NCBI GenBank assembly: GCA_963681505.1
Contig: OY811971.1
Location: 11,545,242-11,609,241, forward strand
DNA: 64,000 nt
Origin: Eunapius fragilis
Lineage: Eukaryota > Porifera > Demospongiae > Spongillida > Spongillidae
Reading direction: 5' to 3'
In this document: piece after piece, positions 19,796-32,356 of the stretch
Numbering within the stretch: position 1 is the stretch's first letter
Layout: every line of letters starts with the position of its first letter
The notes under the pieces: generated by a model
The model's input: only the letters and a program-made list of their open reading frames with translations
Told to the model about the DNA's origin: nothing
The model's database searches: none
Position numbers and translations under genes: made by a program

Positions 19796-22336
19796 TACAC
19801 GCACGCAAACACACAGACCTGCATTATTATCGATGAGGTTGAAGGCATAGTGCTTGAAAATCCTCAGCATGGATGCATATTCGTACCAGCTGAGCGCGGA
19901 AGACAGCACACATAAACAACATGCAGCACAGACCACTCCATGGTAACACCTGACCTCGAGTGAGATGCGAACACGTCCTCATAGCCAGGCAGGGTCTTGA
20001 TGAGAGCAGAGCAGTGCCCGGAATCAAGGTACTGAAGAAAAATAGCAAGCACACGTACATGAGTTATCACACCCTGTACAGGTAGCAAGCACACGTACAT
20101 GAGTTATCACACCCTGTACAGGTAGCAAGCACACGTACATGAGTTATCACACCCTGTACAGGTAGCAGCAACATGTACATGTGCATGTAATGTCATAAAG
20201 GGACATGGGGAGAACTAGGGTGGGGAGGGGAACATATCACATTGAATATCACAGATCCACCTAAAGCCTAGCACATGTTTAAATGTACTAGCTGCTTGTA
20301 CAGTGTGTGTGTGTGTGTGTGCACGCATCCAAATGAAAGCTTTGCTTGCTAGACGCCATAACGACATGCTAGGAGTGCATGGACTCACTGCTCCCAACAG
20401 AACTGCGAACACACCAACACTTCTGCATGGGAACTTACGGCATCTAGCTCCTCCTTGTTCATCTTGTCGAGTCTCCGCCTCTCGTCAGGAAAGACAAAAT
20501 TGACTATATCCAACAAGTCCCCAGTCCCACCAAGCAGATCAAAGGCAAAGGTGTCTAGTTTCTAACCATGCAAAATGAAGAAGGGAGGGGTTGATAGGAG
20601 CAATGAATGGAATATAACACATACACATATATATATATATACGGAATAGTGTCAAGCAAAATCACCCTTTTGATATTTTATCACATTTTCCAGAACAAGC
20701 AAAAGAAAAGTAACGCATGCATTGACATGTACATGTATGGTTAATTATAAATTCAGTGCCTAAACTTATTATGATGGACAGTCCAATTTAAGATGCGTAA
20801 GGACCATTTGATAGAAGCTCTTTGGAGTTCACGGAAAATGAAACAATTTGAAAACTATCTAGATTTTATATATTTTCCCATATATTTACGTGCACCAACC
20901 TCTGCAGCAGGGGCTATCATATTGTAGCCTTGAATGAGGCCTGGGGAGGAGGAAGGTAGAGGCATTAAGGTGATGTGTGGGCGTGTCTATATGACCACTC
21001 CCACTTACCTTGGAACTGGGCGTAGATGAGGTTCACGTAGTACCAGTTTGTGGACTTGTTGGATGCAATCATTTCCTCCATCCAACCACGCTAAGACGGG
21101 GGAAAAAAAAAAACAAAATGACAACAGTATTGCCCTGCATGCTGCATGCTGTGTGTTGTATTAATCATTACAACGAACATGATTGTTCACTGTGCAAAGA
21201 AAAGCACGATCACTTCGATCTATTGCTTCTGTTTTATTAAGCGGTCACATATCATAGCACATGCATACAGCCGTACACGCACATAACATGTATTTACACA
21301 TGTGCTCGCATGTATAGAACAAATACCTGGTTTTCGAAAAACTCTTTGACTTTGATGACCCGTGTGGAGGAGGCATTGCTGTAGTCAGCGTAGTACATGT
21401 TGAGGTATGCTAGATAGATCTCACTGCCATGGGGGAGAAAAGAGAAAATTTGATGACATCAAACTCAAGTCCGCAGTCCCACCAAGAAGGCATCGAGGGG
21501 AGGAGAGGGATTACATGAAAACGGTGTGTTTGTGTTTGTGTGTGTGTGTGTGTGTGTATACTGTAAGTGATGCCAGAGGCTATCCACTGTACAACCCCCT
21601 CTCCCCCATCCCTCCTCATTACCTCTGTGTGAGGGCACCTTCTAGCATACCAGCTGCCATCAAGACCTGGTCATCCCTAAGGGATCTCGAGGCAGAATAC
21701 CCTGCAGCTATGTTCAGCACTCCCCACCTATGGAGAAGGGTGAGAGAAGCAGATTAGTGAGCAGGAGGGGACGACCAACTTAGGTTTTGAATATATATGG
21801 ACGGCCTTTGCATACCTACAGCAACGCATCGTCAGCTCAGATTCATTAAAGTCCTTGTGAGGGCAGTAAGGTCAACATGTGCTGTGTCTAAAATACTGTA
21901 TATAGCGATCGACGGACCATCTACTTATTAGTATTAGTACTTACTGCCTGCAATTGCAATTGACATAAAATCCTGCCCTAAAATATAAGCTGTATAGTAT
22001 ATATACCCACCCCTCCAAGTATAGGCTGATATCCATCACGCAAGCTCACCCAGTCTCGTTGATCGATCTGTTGAACGACCCGTACGCCGCACCATTTGCC
22101 TTGTCCTCCACATCAGGGACGAAGCTGTACTCCCCTGCGCTGTGCGGTGCGTATGGACGGGAACAAATTATGTCACACGACTAAGCCCTAGCCACATAGG
22201 CTTACAACGCCCGTCAGGCGTGGTTCCAAACCTGAGAACTTTACCTTGAAACGTACACTGTACCGGTGTACGTAGTTGCTCCGCAGAGTGACACGATGGT
22301 GGTAAACAGGAGCGCTGAGGGCAGCATCAGACTCAT
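17175..22336 (-). CDS. PLBD: Phospholipase B-like (lamina ancestor family) lysosomal hydrolase
   Basis: This belongs to the secreted/lysosomal PLBD family of N-terminal-nucleophile hydrolases. Eighteen coding exons on the minus strand: 22336-22245, 22139-22050, 21727-21623, 21423-21327, 21090-21009, 20940-20900, 20561-20439, 20031-19955, 19889-19819, 19653-19581, 19497-19337, 19279-19180, 19101-18930, 18863-18821, 18626-18523, 17498-17436, 17345-17286, 17225-17175. The total is 1605 nt, 534 aa, with all phases closing. [20 protein letters not shown] is a signal peptide. Family blocks in order: [52 protein letters not shown] (Cys217, expected nucleophile after autocleavage), [57 protein letters not shown] and [12 protein letters not shown]. 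Several N-X-S/T sites fit a glycoprotein. The family is usually 550-590 aa. Confidence 0.94.
17650..17855. repeat. Degenerate tandem repeat, PLBD intron
   Basis: Units containing ATACAGYCCACCATGCA and RCATTTCC recur about five times at irregular spacing in the intron between exons 16 and 15. Confidence 0.75.
18661..18745. repeat. GA microsatellite, PLBD intron
   Basis: A near-pure (AG)n tract of about 75 bp lies between exons 15 and 14. A C-homopolymer of about 28 nt lies at 18483-18510, just past the exon 15 donor. Confidence 0.95.
20043..20166. repeat. 40-bp tandem repeat, three copies
   Basis: The unit with TAGCAAGCACACGTACATGA and GTTATCACACCCTGTACAGG occurs three times, almost unchanged, in the intron upstream of PLBD exon 8. 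Confidence 0.93.
20630..20825 (+). repeat. Dispersed repeat copy 1, inside PLBD intron
   Basis: About 190 bp matching 58820-59010 in the same orientation. Shared blocks include CAAGCAAAAGAAAAGTAA, ATGGTTAATTATAAATTCAG and AAGGACCATTTGATAGAAGC. It occupies most of the intron between exons 7 and 6. No ORF; probably a short interspersed or MITE-like element. Confidence 0.75.
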
Positions 22337-25095
22337 ATTGACTTTTCGCCCAAGCTCTGCCCACTATAGCGAGAACCACGTGATTTATACCTCGTTCCCA
22401 ACAGCGGTATTTTAATAACCTACAGTGTACTCTGGTCACGGCTGTTACAACTCCATTGAAACGTGGACATTAGGCCCACACCCACTATGAATGTTAATTA
22501 CCTAGCAACAAGACTAATTAACTCCCTAGCAACAAATGTAGTCCAGAAAGCAGGGTTTTTAAAGGATACCTTTCATAATATCTAGCATTTGATGGCACAG
22601 TAATGTACAGCGAAACATTTAAAACACAATGGTATCATTTTCATAGCCTGTCTATGTATTCTAATAATAGCCCAACGGTTCAAAGAATAACGGTACGGCG
22701 TGGGTACCCACGAGTTGCACGGGTTTGTGACAAATCCCGCCTTATTTGTTGTCACTAAAATGTTGGCATAGGTGATGAAGAGGTTGTTTCAGTTGTTTTT
22801 GTTGTCGTTAGGCTCCCACGCACGCTCGTGAGTAAGTATTTTGTCCGCTGAATATGTCAAACTGCGCCGCCATTTGGATTTAATATTCATGTTTCAATTA
22901 ATCTTTTTCCTTGGCCTTCAGGCTTGTCACGGGCCGCGGTACTGCAGTTGATCCATATGGAGTGGGGCATTGAGGTAGTACTCCTTCAGTATGCTTTTCA
23001 GTTTTAGTTTAAATTTTGCATGAATTCATTCAGCTCCCTGCTCTCCCATTAAAGCCACAGCATGCTTGGTGTGTTGAAATCCATGCACTTCACCATGTGA
23101 TCCTCTAGTCGATGCATTTTTACAGTTCTTTTCATACCCCCAAATGTGCTGTCCTACCGCAGCTTGCCTCGCTGAACCACCTGTAAGGAAGTTAAGTGAA
23201 GGTTATATATGCACATATTCCTTTAATTTGCAGCTGCATGGATGTGGCTAACCTGTTACCTATATACCAAGGATTCCAAGCATAGGACTCGGAAATGTTA
23301 ATAGTGATCCCTGCATCATGGAGTACCTTTTCTTTCCTCACTCAGTTCATTCTAAACAAGATATCAGCATCCTCCGCACCAGCACTCAGCATGGATCGTG
23401 TCATCTAAAGCTCATGAACACAGCGCTTGTGTGTGTGAACACTGAGCTCAGAGAGTGGTGCTCGTGGTGTGGATATGCGAACCATCTTCAAAGGTTGTAT
23501 ATGACAGATCAGGGTTCAAATTTAATATTACATTCACACTTACTGTACCTCCTGTTGGAATCTGCATGCAGTTCTTCTTATTAGCATTTAGTATCTGGTA
23601 CATGCAGGACTTCACTAACAAGTTGCATTTCCTGTCAGTAGTGCCACAACAATGTGAGGCGTAGCTGATTGCTTTCATGCTGCTCTTGCACATGCCACCA
23701 TAACATCACACACATGAGTTGCTGAATCAAGCTAGAAGCGGAATACGGTGACATCCTTGCACTCCAAGGGTGCAGTGGAGTGACAGCAGGGACAGCGTGT
23801 TGTAGATGGCTATATAGGTGGATCCATTCCACCACTAGTCAAGTGGCACATGCATACTAGCCTGTCACGTGGTGAACACACCCAGACAGATAGAGCATTC
23901 CAACTCATTAAAGAGTGTGTCTGGGTGGCTTTAGCTGTAGGCTGTATGGGGTGGGTGGGGGGGGGGGGGGGGGGGGGGGGGGGCAGGCCATCTTTATTAT
24001 TGTTGACAATGGCTCCACAATTTCAGCATGCAGGACTGTTTCCAGAATACATGTATGGCCTGTATTTGGGCCATCTATCCTTATAGGCAGGCATACAACC
24101 TTGGAGTGCATGTGGTAAAAAGATATATGACAATTGCTAGATCTATCCATACCTTGCACCCATCTGAACCAATCATATGGCTTCAGTAAGCACTTGTATG
24201 GGCGCTTCTCCTTTTGTGCTGCAATCTTCCTCCTTTACACCAATTGGCACTTGCTGCAGAACATTGGTGGGTGGATCTCAGGGCACGTCAAAGTGGAAGC
24301 AATTCTTCAGTGAAGCTTGTGCACTTATATGCACGCGTGTGGCTTTCTAGCTTAGCAGACAATACCGCCTGCTTCTTCACCCATTGTTTAGCTTGTACCC
24401 ACAGACCCGGCATAGGTCTTCCAATTTACAGCCACTACACGCGGCATTCATTAGAAACAGTTTGTGGTTTGTTTCGTTGTACGGCCTATATAGGGCGCGT
24501 GGGAGCCTGTAGTATTCATAGCTTGACTAATCACTCTTTGAACTTCACTTCTTACCTTTTAACGTGGAGTTTATAAGGCGGGATTTGGAGAAAAGTAGCA
24601 ACCAAATCGTCGAATTTTAGACAGGTAAATAAGTATCGCGATGCGCAACTGTTAGTGTGTATTAAGCCGATGTGTTTTTCTTTGCGCATACGCAGTATGG
24701 GACTAGTAAGTGGTTGCTTTATAGCTAGCATCAATCGGATTTTGCACTACTGTAACGGGTTTTGCATAAACTGCCTCCTTTAGATGTTAGTTTTATAATG
24801 AGCTTATTGTACGCCATATTTGTCGATACCGTAATTCGGTTTATTCAATCTAATTACAAAACCTATTGTCACGGACGAAACAGCCGTGTGGTCAGTGACA
24901 GTCGTGACTTTTGTTCCCGTCTATGGTCAGGCAGGTTCCCATATCCATCATATGTACGCTGCTTTGGACTGTTTCTGAAGCTCAAAAGCATTCCTGGGAT
25001 CCGGGCCTCAATAATGACTATGAATATAATTATACCTTAGCAGTGTTTGAAATTCAGCGCTTTCCCTCTATATTAAATTGTATCTTGAAAATACG
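22337..25095. other. PLBD upstream region and unassigned DNA
   Basis: The first few hundred bases should hold the PLBD promoter; a GCCGCCATTTGG motif at 22868-22879 resembles a YY1-type site, and no TATA box is clear. Beyond 23 kb there is a G-homopolymer (about 23957-23983) and scattered short ORFs. On the minus strand at 24.3-24.0 kb, a CSKCQLV segment followed by HSKVVCLPIRIDGPNTGHT faintly resembles a Gypsy integrase relic. The similarity is too weak for a call. Confidence 0.3.
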
Positions 25096-26880
25096 CAGTG
25101 CCGGATTAACCATTTAATGGGCCTGGCGCTGGGAAAAATTAATGGGCCCCTATAGCAATAAAAGTCTTCCCGCAACAGCTTTGAATCAGTGATTGTGAAA
25201 AGCTATGTGCAAGCGTAACATTTGACGCATGCAGAGTAAAACAAATTCTTCACATATCGTAGATGATAAAAATGATGGATTGCCACGTCCCCTATTACCA
25301 TATTTCTCTATGTGTTGCGCAAGAAACGGATCATACTCAGACAGCAACTCTAAACATCCCAGGTATATAATTTCCATTCAGTGTGCTCTGATCCAAAGAC
25401 CTCATTGCTGCCACGAAGAGCTAGTCCACGAGTGACAAGAAACGTAACTACCGAAACTACTCTTCCCAAAACCTCCTTCCAATACGAGTTTTCCCTCGCG
25501 TAACTATCTACAATGCAACGGTCTATCGTCATGTGTTTTGCTAGGCGAATAGCATACTTAGAAAGGGATTCTCGGTGTTGAATAGAACGTTCATGATCAT
25601 TAAGCCGACCTATATGATCCCACGAATCAAAGCCTGTTGTTGCTAAACTAGAAGAATTGCCGCTGGCATTAATTGTAGAGAACAGTTTGCAGACAAAGCA
25701 AAACAAGCTTCCCGTTGAGGGGAATATATCAGCGTGTTTCAGGTATAACCTTTTCTCCATTCGGAGACAGTGTTGTGAATGCTGTACTGTATCATTTAAC
25801 TTCCTACATGGGCCAGACAGACATTGTACCATCAATTTACATGCATATATCAGTGCACATGAATTAATAAATAATTTAATATGCATAATAATTATAATTA
25901 TTTCATATAGCGTGCCAGCCTAAATATATATTGCAAGTTAGTGCATGCGCTCTCAATAAAGTACTTTATGAATTTTAAAAATGTATCTACTGAGCGTGCA
26001 ATGAAGCTGAATGAGCAATTTACCTGTTTGACTTTCCTTGCCTTGTAGAATTCGTATATACTCCATCTCTGTGCCTACATAACTCTGGACCAACTCGCAA
26101 CCAATACTGCACCATTTTCTCGCTAATAGACCACAAAGCAGGATCGGTTTCCATCTGATGGATGAATACTGCACTCTCCTGATCGACCTGATGAACTGTT
26201 TCAGTGAGAAGATTATCCATCGAAATAGATTCATCTGGTGCAACATCAATACAAGCAGGTGTGGTTGGTGTTGGTGCCTCTGTTGTTGCCTCTGTATGTG
26301 CTGAGGCTGAAATAACGTCATCGACATGGAGCTACTGTACCTCATCATTAGCCTCTTTTTTAACAGGAGAAAAGCGTTCATCGGAAAGTACTGCTGCATT
26401 TTTTTTTATCTGGCTCTACAACAACCTGATCTGACTTTTCACCTCTGACCTCGAAGTTGTTGGCACCTGCATTAAGCAAGAAAAGAAGTAATTGCAAGCA
26501 TAGTTACTTCACTTTTGATATCACAAACAGTTATTCAAATGCCTACCAGAAAGTGTGCTGCCTGTTAATTGGAACAACTGTAACATCTCTTTATGTTTCT
26601 GGTAGAGTTAAAATCTGTAACCAACAACATTAAATTGTTATTCCTGCTATCAAGTATAGTAGCAGAACAGTGCATTACCGCACTTAAATGATATTTCAAA
26701 CATTGCATGCCTCATAATTTTAATACTTACCATGTGCATCAGGTGCGGGAACAACATCAACATCCCCTGGTCGGGGTCTCTTTCTGCCTGAAGTTTTTTC
26801 TTTTCGACTTCTAGCAATCTTTCGAAGTTGTAAAAGGTTAATTTTTTTTCTTTTAGTGACATCATCTTGACCAATTAATA
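25096..26880 (-). pseudogene. ZMYM/TTF-type hAT transposase with 3' TIR
   Basis: Coding runs from about 26880 down to 25186. A basic exon with RKEKTSGRKRPRPGDVDVV ends at a GTAAGT donor. An acidic linker follows, then DPALW with WLRVGPELCRHRD. The TTF-like zinc block reads FPSTGSLFCFVCKLFS followed by GFDSWDHIGRLNDHE and QHRESL. The start of the catalytic region reads YWKEVLGRVVSVVTFL, ALRGSNEVFG and LGCLELLSEYDPFLAQHI. A frameshift at about 25.38 kb splits the last part and the remaining C-terminus is absent. CAGTGCCGGATTAACC at 25096-25111 is a typical hAT terminal repeat in the right place for the 3' end. The 5' TIR is not visible, so the element is truncated. Confidence 0.78.
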
Positions 26881-27149
26881 CTTAGCTTTGCTGCCATAAT
26901 ATGGTAGCATATTGATGTAGATGGACATGAGCATGTTTCCTTAGGGAATATGGTGACCACATGAGGTTTAGTAGTTCCTATTATGTGAACGTGTGAAGTC
27001 TTGGATCAAAGCTAACTTTGTTGTTTTCAATTATGTTTCTGGCACGTTGCATTTGTGTGAGGTTATAATTACTTGAGACAGGGGTAGCATTTTCATTCTC
27101 ACAATGATGCTTTGGGGATGATATATACTTTCTGAAAACAATGGTGGTT

Positions 27150-28310
27150 GCAAATCAAGTACACTTGAATTGCAGGTGAAGTGTATATTCTCCTAATCCT
27201 TGTTTTCCTCTCTCAATATCATGTGAATAGTACATTTGGAGATAATGCAGAGACAGTGCCATGCAGTGCACAGACGCTTCCTTCCATTCCTGCAAACTTT
27301 TAAGCACATGATTAAATCCCTCTGCCTGATTATTTGTTACGCCACTAAATGGATAGTATACACCACAGGGCCCATCGGGCTATGGATTCAATGTCAGGGT
27401 GTATATGTGTCATGTAGTACTGATGAAACGGTGCACTCCACTTGCAAGTCATGTTGGTTAAGGCTACTGTATAATCATTTAGTAATGGGATGTGAAAGAG
27501 AGACTTCATATCAGCAATGTATACTGCTATTTCTTGAGTATTAGCACTGCGAGAACTTAACCATCTGCGTGCATTCTTAATGACATGGTTCCAACACCTC
27601 AAGTGAGGTGTGAAAGGTAAATGCTTTTTAATTGTGTTCACTATGGCCTGTTCTTCATCAATAAACAATGGGTTTTCTGGTTTTCAGCAATGAAGGTGAA
27701 AATCTACAGCAAATACTATAAACTGTTCATCTTGCAATGATTGAAACTTTCTGTCATATGTAAGAAAGCAAAGTGGAATGACAGGAGACTGGGCAAAAAG
27801 AATGTGACGGAAAGCTAATGTGGACAAATCCAAATCGCCCAACTTGAATGTGGTTGTCATATGACAACAGTTGTGGTGACGGTTTATCAGTCAATAGTAG
27901 CCTATCAAACTCCTCAAACAATGCTTGTTGCCCAAAAACGCAAACCAAATTTGGATGGGTATGAATTGTATGAATAAACTCAGGGTTATCTATAGCCAGT
28001 TCATGAAGGTTGTATTAAGCATCATGTGATAATCTTGCTGCCCTAAAATGCTTGATCGTATATTTTTTCAAGTTGTTTTATATTGCATGGATGTTTTACA
28101 TGCAGGCAAGTATTGTGGAGATGACACTTCTAAGATGTGATTTCGGTAGGACTTCACAGCTGTTTCCATGGTGCAGCTACATTTGAGACTTTGAATAACT
28201 GATTGGCATGTCCTTATGTACTTTTCTTTAGAATCACTTGTTGCATTCCCATGTGCATATAGCACATTTCTCATCCTGTAATGTATTAGCACAGTAGGGT
28301 TCAAATGCAT
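27150..28310 (-). pseudogene. MULE-like transposase relic
   Basis: Reading from 28310: an N-terminal block (MHLNPTVLIHYRMRN, then SVIQSLKCSCTME), a segment ending CVFGQQALFEEFDRLL, a TTFKLGDLDLSTLAFRH block then SPVIPLCFLTYDRKFQS, the catalytic-core-like FIDEEQAIVNTIKKHLP followed by HLRCWNHVIKNARRWL, then KWSAPFHQYYMTHIHPDI and finally SGVTNNQAEGFNHVLKSLQ. The DEE, CWNH and NNQAEG pattern is that of Mutator-like transposases. Several frame changes and stops break it. No terminal repeats were recognised, so its borders are approximate. It lies just upstream of, and in the same direction as, the hAT at 25.1-26.9 kb. Confidence 0.72.
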
Positions 28311-30104
28311 GCTTTATAAACAGTTTGGCTGGTCCACTGGAACTAGAAATAAAAAAGTAAGACTTTCAAAATAGTAGGATCCTTCCTGGGCAGCTTTTGG
28401 ACACCTTGATTTGACCACCTATACTGACCACACCGCCAATCATCTATGCATAAAACAATATAGTCAATACTACTTATTGTTATTATTTTTTTGGCATGAT
28501 ACAAGCTAGATCCAATTATAGGACATGCAAAAACACACGAAAGCATGACCAAAACTAAATAACACATCAGATTTTAATACGTACATGTAGCATGACCTTA
28601 GGTTTGTATCTTTGGTTTCACATTAAACACCAGCCTACCACTCTACAGCTGTATAACCCTAATCTAAGCCAGGCTACCCTGTGTGATCTAAAATGCGAAA
28701 GTAAAATATAACTATACTTAAAATTTAAGGCTGCCAATGTGTTAATAAGTTGCTAACGAGTTACATGTAGTAAGTGCTAGGGGGAGGATAGGCTCTAAAA
28801 TAATTCTCACAATAGTAATTTAAGCAGCAATCGGTTCCATTGTGACTATTAGGACTTCGCTAAAAACGAATGACACGAAACCCTCGCGCAAACCCCCAAT
28901 GGCTTTCTTCCGCCTTGCTATGGTAGATGTATACTTCACCTCCTTTTGGGTTTACTGGTGGAAGGGTTGATATTGAATCTGCAGGAGGCTCTAGCAATAA
29001 AGATAAACTTCCGAAGTTTGAAGAGGTTAACGAGATACACGGAACACGATCAAAGCCATGGAGTACTACGCACACAAGAGTATGAACACGTGAGATGCGT
29101 GCGCAGTGACATGATATATATAGTGCTTCAATTCGTTCCGTGTGTTCCGTGTTTTAGTCCTAGCTGCGTTCCGTTCCGTCCCGTTCCGGGAAATAAACCT
29201 TAACCCCTCCAATAATCCCCTGATCCGCCACTGTGTTTAACACTCGCGTACCAAGAAACGGATTATCTAGCTCTTTGTTGCTATCGAACCAGAAGGCAAA
29301 GACATAATGTTTTGTTCCAGTCATCAAACTGTTTGTTTTAACAGAGCAAACGTTTGTTCTCGTCCCCAGGCCATTTCTTCTCCGTCGTCGTCGTCGTCGT
29401 CTTTCTCTCGGGTGAGAGATAAGTCAGATAACTTAGGAATGGTTTTAAAGAGCGCATATTATTCCAATCGCTTTAGAACCTCCTTCAGGTACTGATTACG
29501 TAAGCAATCTGTAATATGGAGTACTTTAATTAACCGTTCCCATTGTGCGACATTCGCGTATATTTAGACGTTATGAACAGGTGGGATTTCATTGGACTGC
29601 ATTTTTGGTTCCTCACGTCAACATGTCAACGACGAGAGGAATACCTCCAAAATCAAGACGACGAGTTAGAGTCCTCCCGCAATGCTGATCCTGAACAAAA
29701 GCAGGCGGGCGTCTGCTCGTGACAGCTACAAAGCAGGTGTATGTTTGTCACAGCTACAGAGCAGACCTTGAATCGAGCCGAGCTTCTATGAGGCAGCGTT
29801 ATAAACAATGCGGTGAGCTTCTAAGAGGCAGTGATATGAACAGAATTCCGACTAGATACGAGCTTCAAAGAGGCAAAAGTATCAGCAGAATTCAGTGACC
29901 AATCGGGTTTCCAAAAGGAGTGTATATTGGAGAAACCCTTCTGCTGCGCGTTCAGCGAAAAGGGCTCTATATCAGAAGCATCCGGAAGGGAAGCGTTAGG
30001 CGGAGAGAACACGCTCCCAAAAAAAGGACTACTACCCAAAAGTGAGTTGTGATGTGTGTTTTGGGCATGTCTTGGCGCGCGTATAGCAGGAATGGGGACA
30101 TAAA
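28311..30104. other. Spacer with an orphan hAT terminal motif
   Basis: GATCCGCCACTG at 29222-29233 is the reverse complement of a standard hAT end (CAGTGGCGGATC), but I found no matching left end or transposase, so it is an orphan right terminus. A run of TTCCG motifs lies at 29130-29195 and a (CGT)n stretch at 29384-29400. No gene is visible. Confidence 0.4.
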
Positions 30105-30258
30105 TGGGCTATTCCAGTTTAAAATCGTACATTGGTACAGATGACTAATCTGCATACCACCGGATAATAGCTAGTAATCTTAGAATACTAGTAGTTATCC
30201 GGAGGTATGCAGAGTATGTTATCAGTACCCATGTATGGTTTTAAACTGGAATAGCCCA
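30105..30258. mobile_element. MITE, TGGGCTATTCC family, copy 1
   Basis: This is 154 bp with 34-bp terminal inverted repeats that start TGGGCTATTCCAGTTTAAAA. The interior is a second palindrome (TGCATACCACCGGATAA and its inverse). A related copy with the same outer 12 bp and a shared GTAC(C) inner edge lies at 63232-63396. Confidence 0.85.
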
Positions 30259-31119
30259 ATGTAAAAACATCGTGTTGCTAGGCAATAAATTGATCAAATT
30301 TTGGTGACGCGAAGATCCATCTGTGCCCATGTGGTTCTAGCATGTTATACGGGTTGTACAGGTTTATGGCTACATGCATGATCTGGTATTCAAAAAATAT
30401 ATAGATAACGTTGCTAAGCAATTGCAAGTGGCAGTAAATATGTCTGTTCTTAAACATGTATGTGGTGTGTGTTATGTGCTTATACACCGTACTTTAGACA
30501 TATGTACTGCTTATTCCATTGTATAGATACACTTTATATGACCCCAATGATAATTTACAAATAGAGTAGTACAAGGGTGGCCTTGAAAAAGCTATTCACA
30601 TTAATAGCACATTGGTAGCTCTGTTAAATGATGTCTTTAGCAAAACCAATCCTTGGTTGGCACTAAAGGCACTTACATGTACTAGAGCTGGTTGTTTAGC
30701 AGTAAGTAAGATTAGTAAGAATGTTTTACTCACTAAGACATTGCAGCTTTGGAGACAGCATGCAGGCTCATTACTAAAAACTGATATAAATGCACTGAAG
30801 CTTACATGTCACTAGTGATTACATGGGGAAAGGAATCACAGCAATGAGACCTCTTATTGTTGACAAGAAGTGTCTATTGCATGTAATGGTGCTGCTACCT
30901 CTGAGCTCAAAGTAGAAGGTTCACTGACGTGTGCAGTTGTAGCTGTATCTTGCTCAAGGGGATCTCCCTTCATTGAGCAGGCCGGTGTTGGTATTGTTGG
31001 CTCCCGCCACATGCCTTACATGGTAATCCCACCCTTCCCTATCACATAACCATTGGTGTAGCGTCGCCTGCACGCCAACTTAATAAACAGATCGACACAA
31101 AGAACGGGTTCGGTCCAAC
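30259..31119. other. Spacer downstream of the DIRS-like element
   Basis: No gene is recognised. This is where the 3' terminal repeats of the 31.1-35.3 kb element should lie. I did not find a second copy of its terminal hairpin here, so that end is missing or strongly diverged. Confidence 0.4.
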
Positions 31120-31134
31120 GGCAATTATATTCCC

Positions 31135-32209
31135 AACTGTTTAGTAACCGACAACCGGGTTTTGAGTGCATCCTTCACATAACCATCCTTAGCTGATTCT
31201 GACCTCCAGCGGCCATGACGTTTGAACAAACGATCAGCCACACCGGCCCTCGCTGTCGCAGTAGCACCACCCGCCCGTAGACTATGCATCCAAACGCTTT
31301 TGGGTCCATACCCAACTGTTCTATCTTCTCTAGTAGCAGCTCCCTAAGCCTAGTGTAACTGATCCCACCAAATTTACGCAATCTCTGCCCATTTTTGGTA
31401 GAATCAATAGCCCTAAACACTGTACCCTGATCAAGTGTACACAAACTACCCATGAAGAAATACTTCTCCATCATGGCTACTGGACATGTTAGTGTCCCTG
31501 TACGTGCAATTACAAGGGAGGAACCCTCCCTGTACTGGTCGGTCTTGCTAGACACTATGGTAATGGTTATGCCAAATGCAACATCAGAGCAATGTAGCTT
31601 TAACAACTCATCACAACGCATAAAACCTGCAAATGCCACCAGGCATACTGCTAACAGTCTAACATTGGACAATGATGGTTCCTGCCCTACAGAGTCTACC
31701 ATAGCCCTTAACATATCCGCAGTGACAGGCTCCTTGCGCACCTTTGGCCGCGCCAACCTGCGCCCAAGCCTTGCCAGTGTCACCCGCACCAATGGTGAAT
31801 CCCCCACCGACGGCAAACCAGCCACCTGATGCAGCCAGGTCAGTGCATGCACTGCCTCCTCTGCTGCAGCCCGTGACTCAACAGACTCACCCAAATGTTG
31901 GAGGTAGAGTGCCAGGTGGATGTCTTGTACAGGGAACACTGGAGCGCCTTGTCTTGCCTCTGCCCACAGTTTCCATCTCTTAAAGGCACCCAGGTACTTA
32001 TTAGTTGTGCTGTTTGCTCTACTGCTCAGCACCGTGGTGGGTAGAGCCTCTGCCAGCCGCTGTAGCTCAGGGTCCTCCAGGTTGCGCAGCACTGGCAACA
32101 CTCCTGCTGTTAGCACATCTGTATAGGGAATAGATAGTCTGAGAACAGTTCTACCACCCCAGCCAACAGTCTCCAGGTACCGGCATAACCACTCCAGGTT
32201 GCTGCCCAC
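31135..32209 (-). pseudogene. Tyrosine recombinase (integrase) of DIRS-like element
   Basis: The 344-aa ORF begins at 32209. A SAM-like core-binding region comes first (NKYLGAFKRWKLWAEARQG, then ALTWLHQVAG). The catalytic domain has Arg in FAGFMRCDELLKL and Lys in SSKTDQYREG. A frameshift near 31290 moves the rest into another frame, where HSLRAGGATATARAG, RHGRW and the Tyr-containing KDGYVKD are all legible and a stop follows near 31120. The R-K-HxxR-H-Y set is therefore present in the DNA but not in one frame. Such enzymes integrate circular cDNA without double-strand breaks. Confidence 0.88.
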
Positions 32210-32356
32210 CCTTCAGGCACCAGATGGCCGCACCACCAACACGTGCCTCTCCAAGGGTTCAGTTGACCCACCGGTCAACAATTGGCCTACCAGCCATCAG
32301 TGACAGACCCCTCCCCAGGCCTGGCCCTCCCTGGTCACAACAAATAATACAATACA

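Noticed and set aside
23900-24420. Gypsy integrase relic on the minus strand
   Set aside because: CSKCQLV and HSKVVCLPIRIDG suggest it, but the zinc-binding histidines and DDE residues cannot be placed; too weak.
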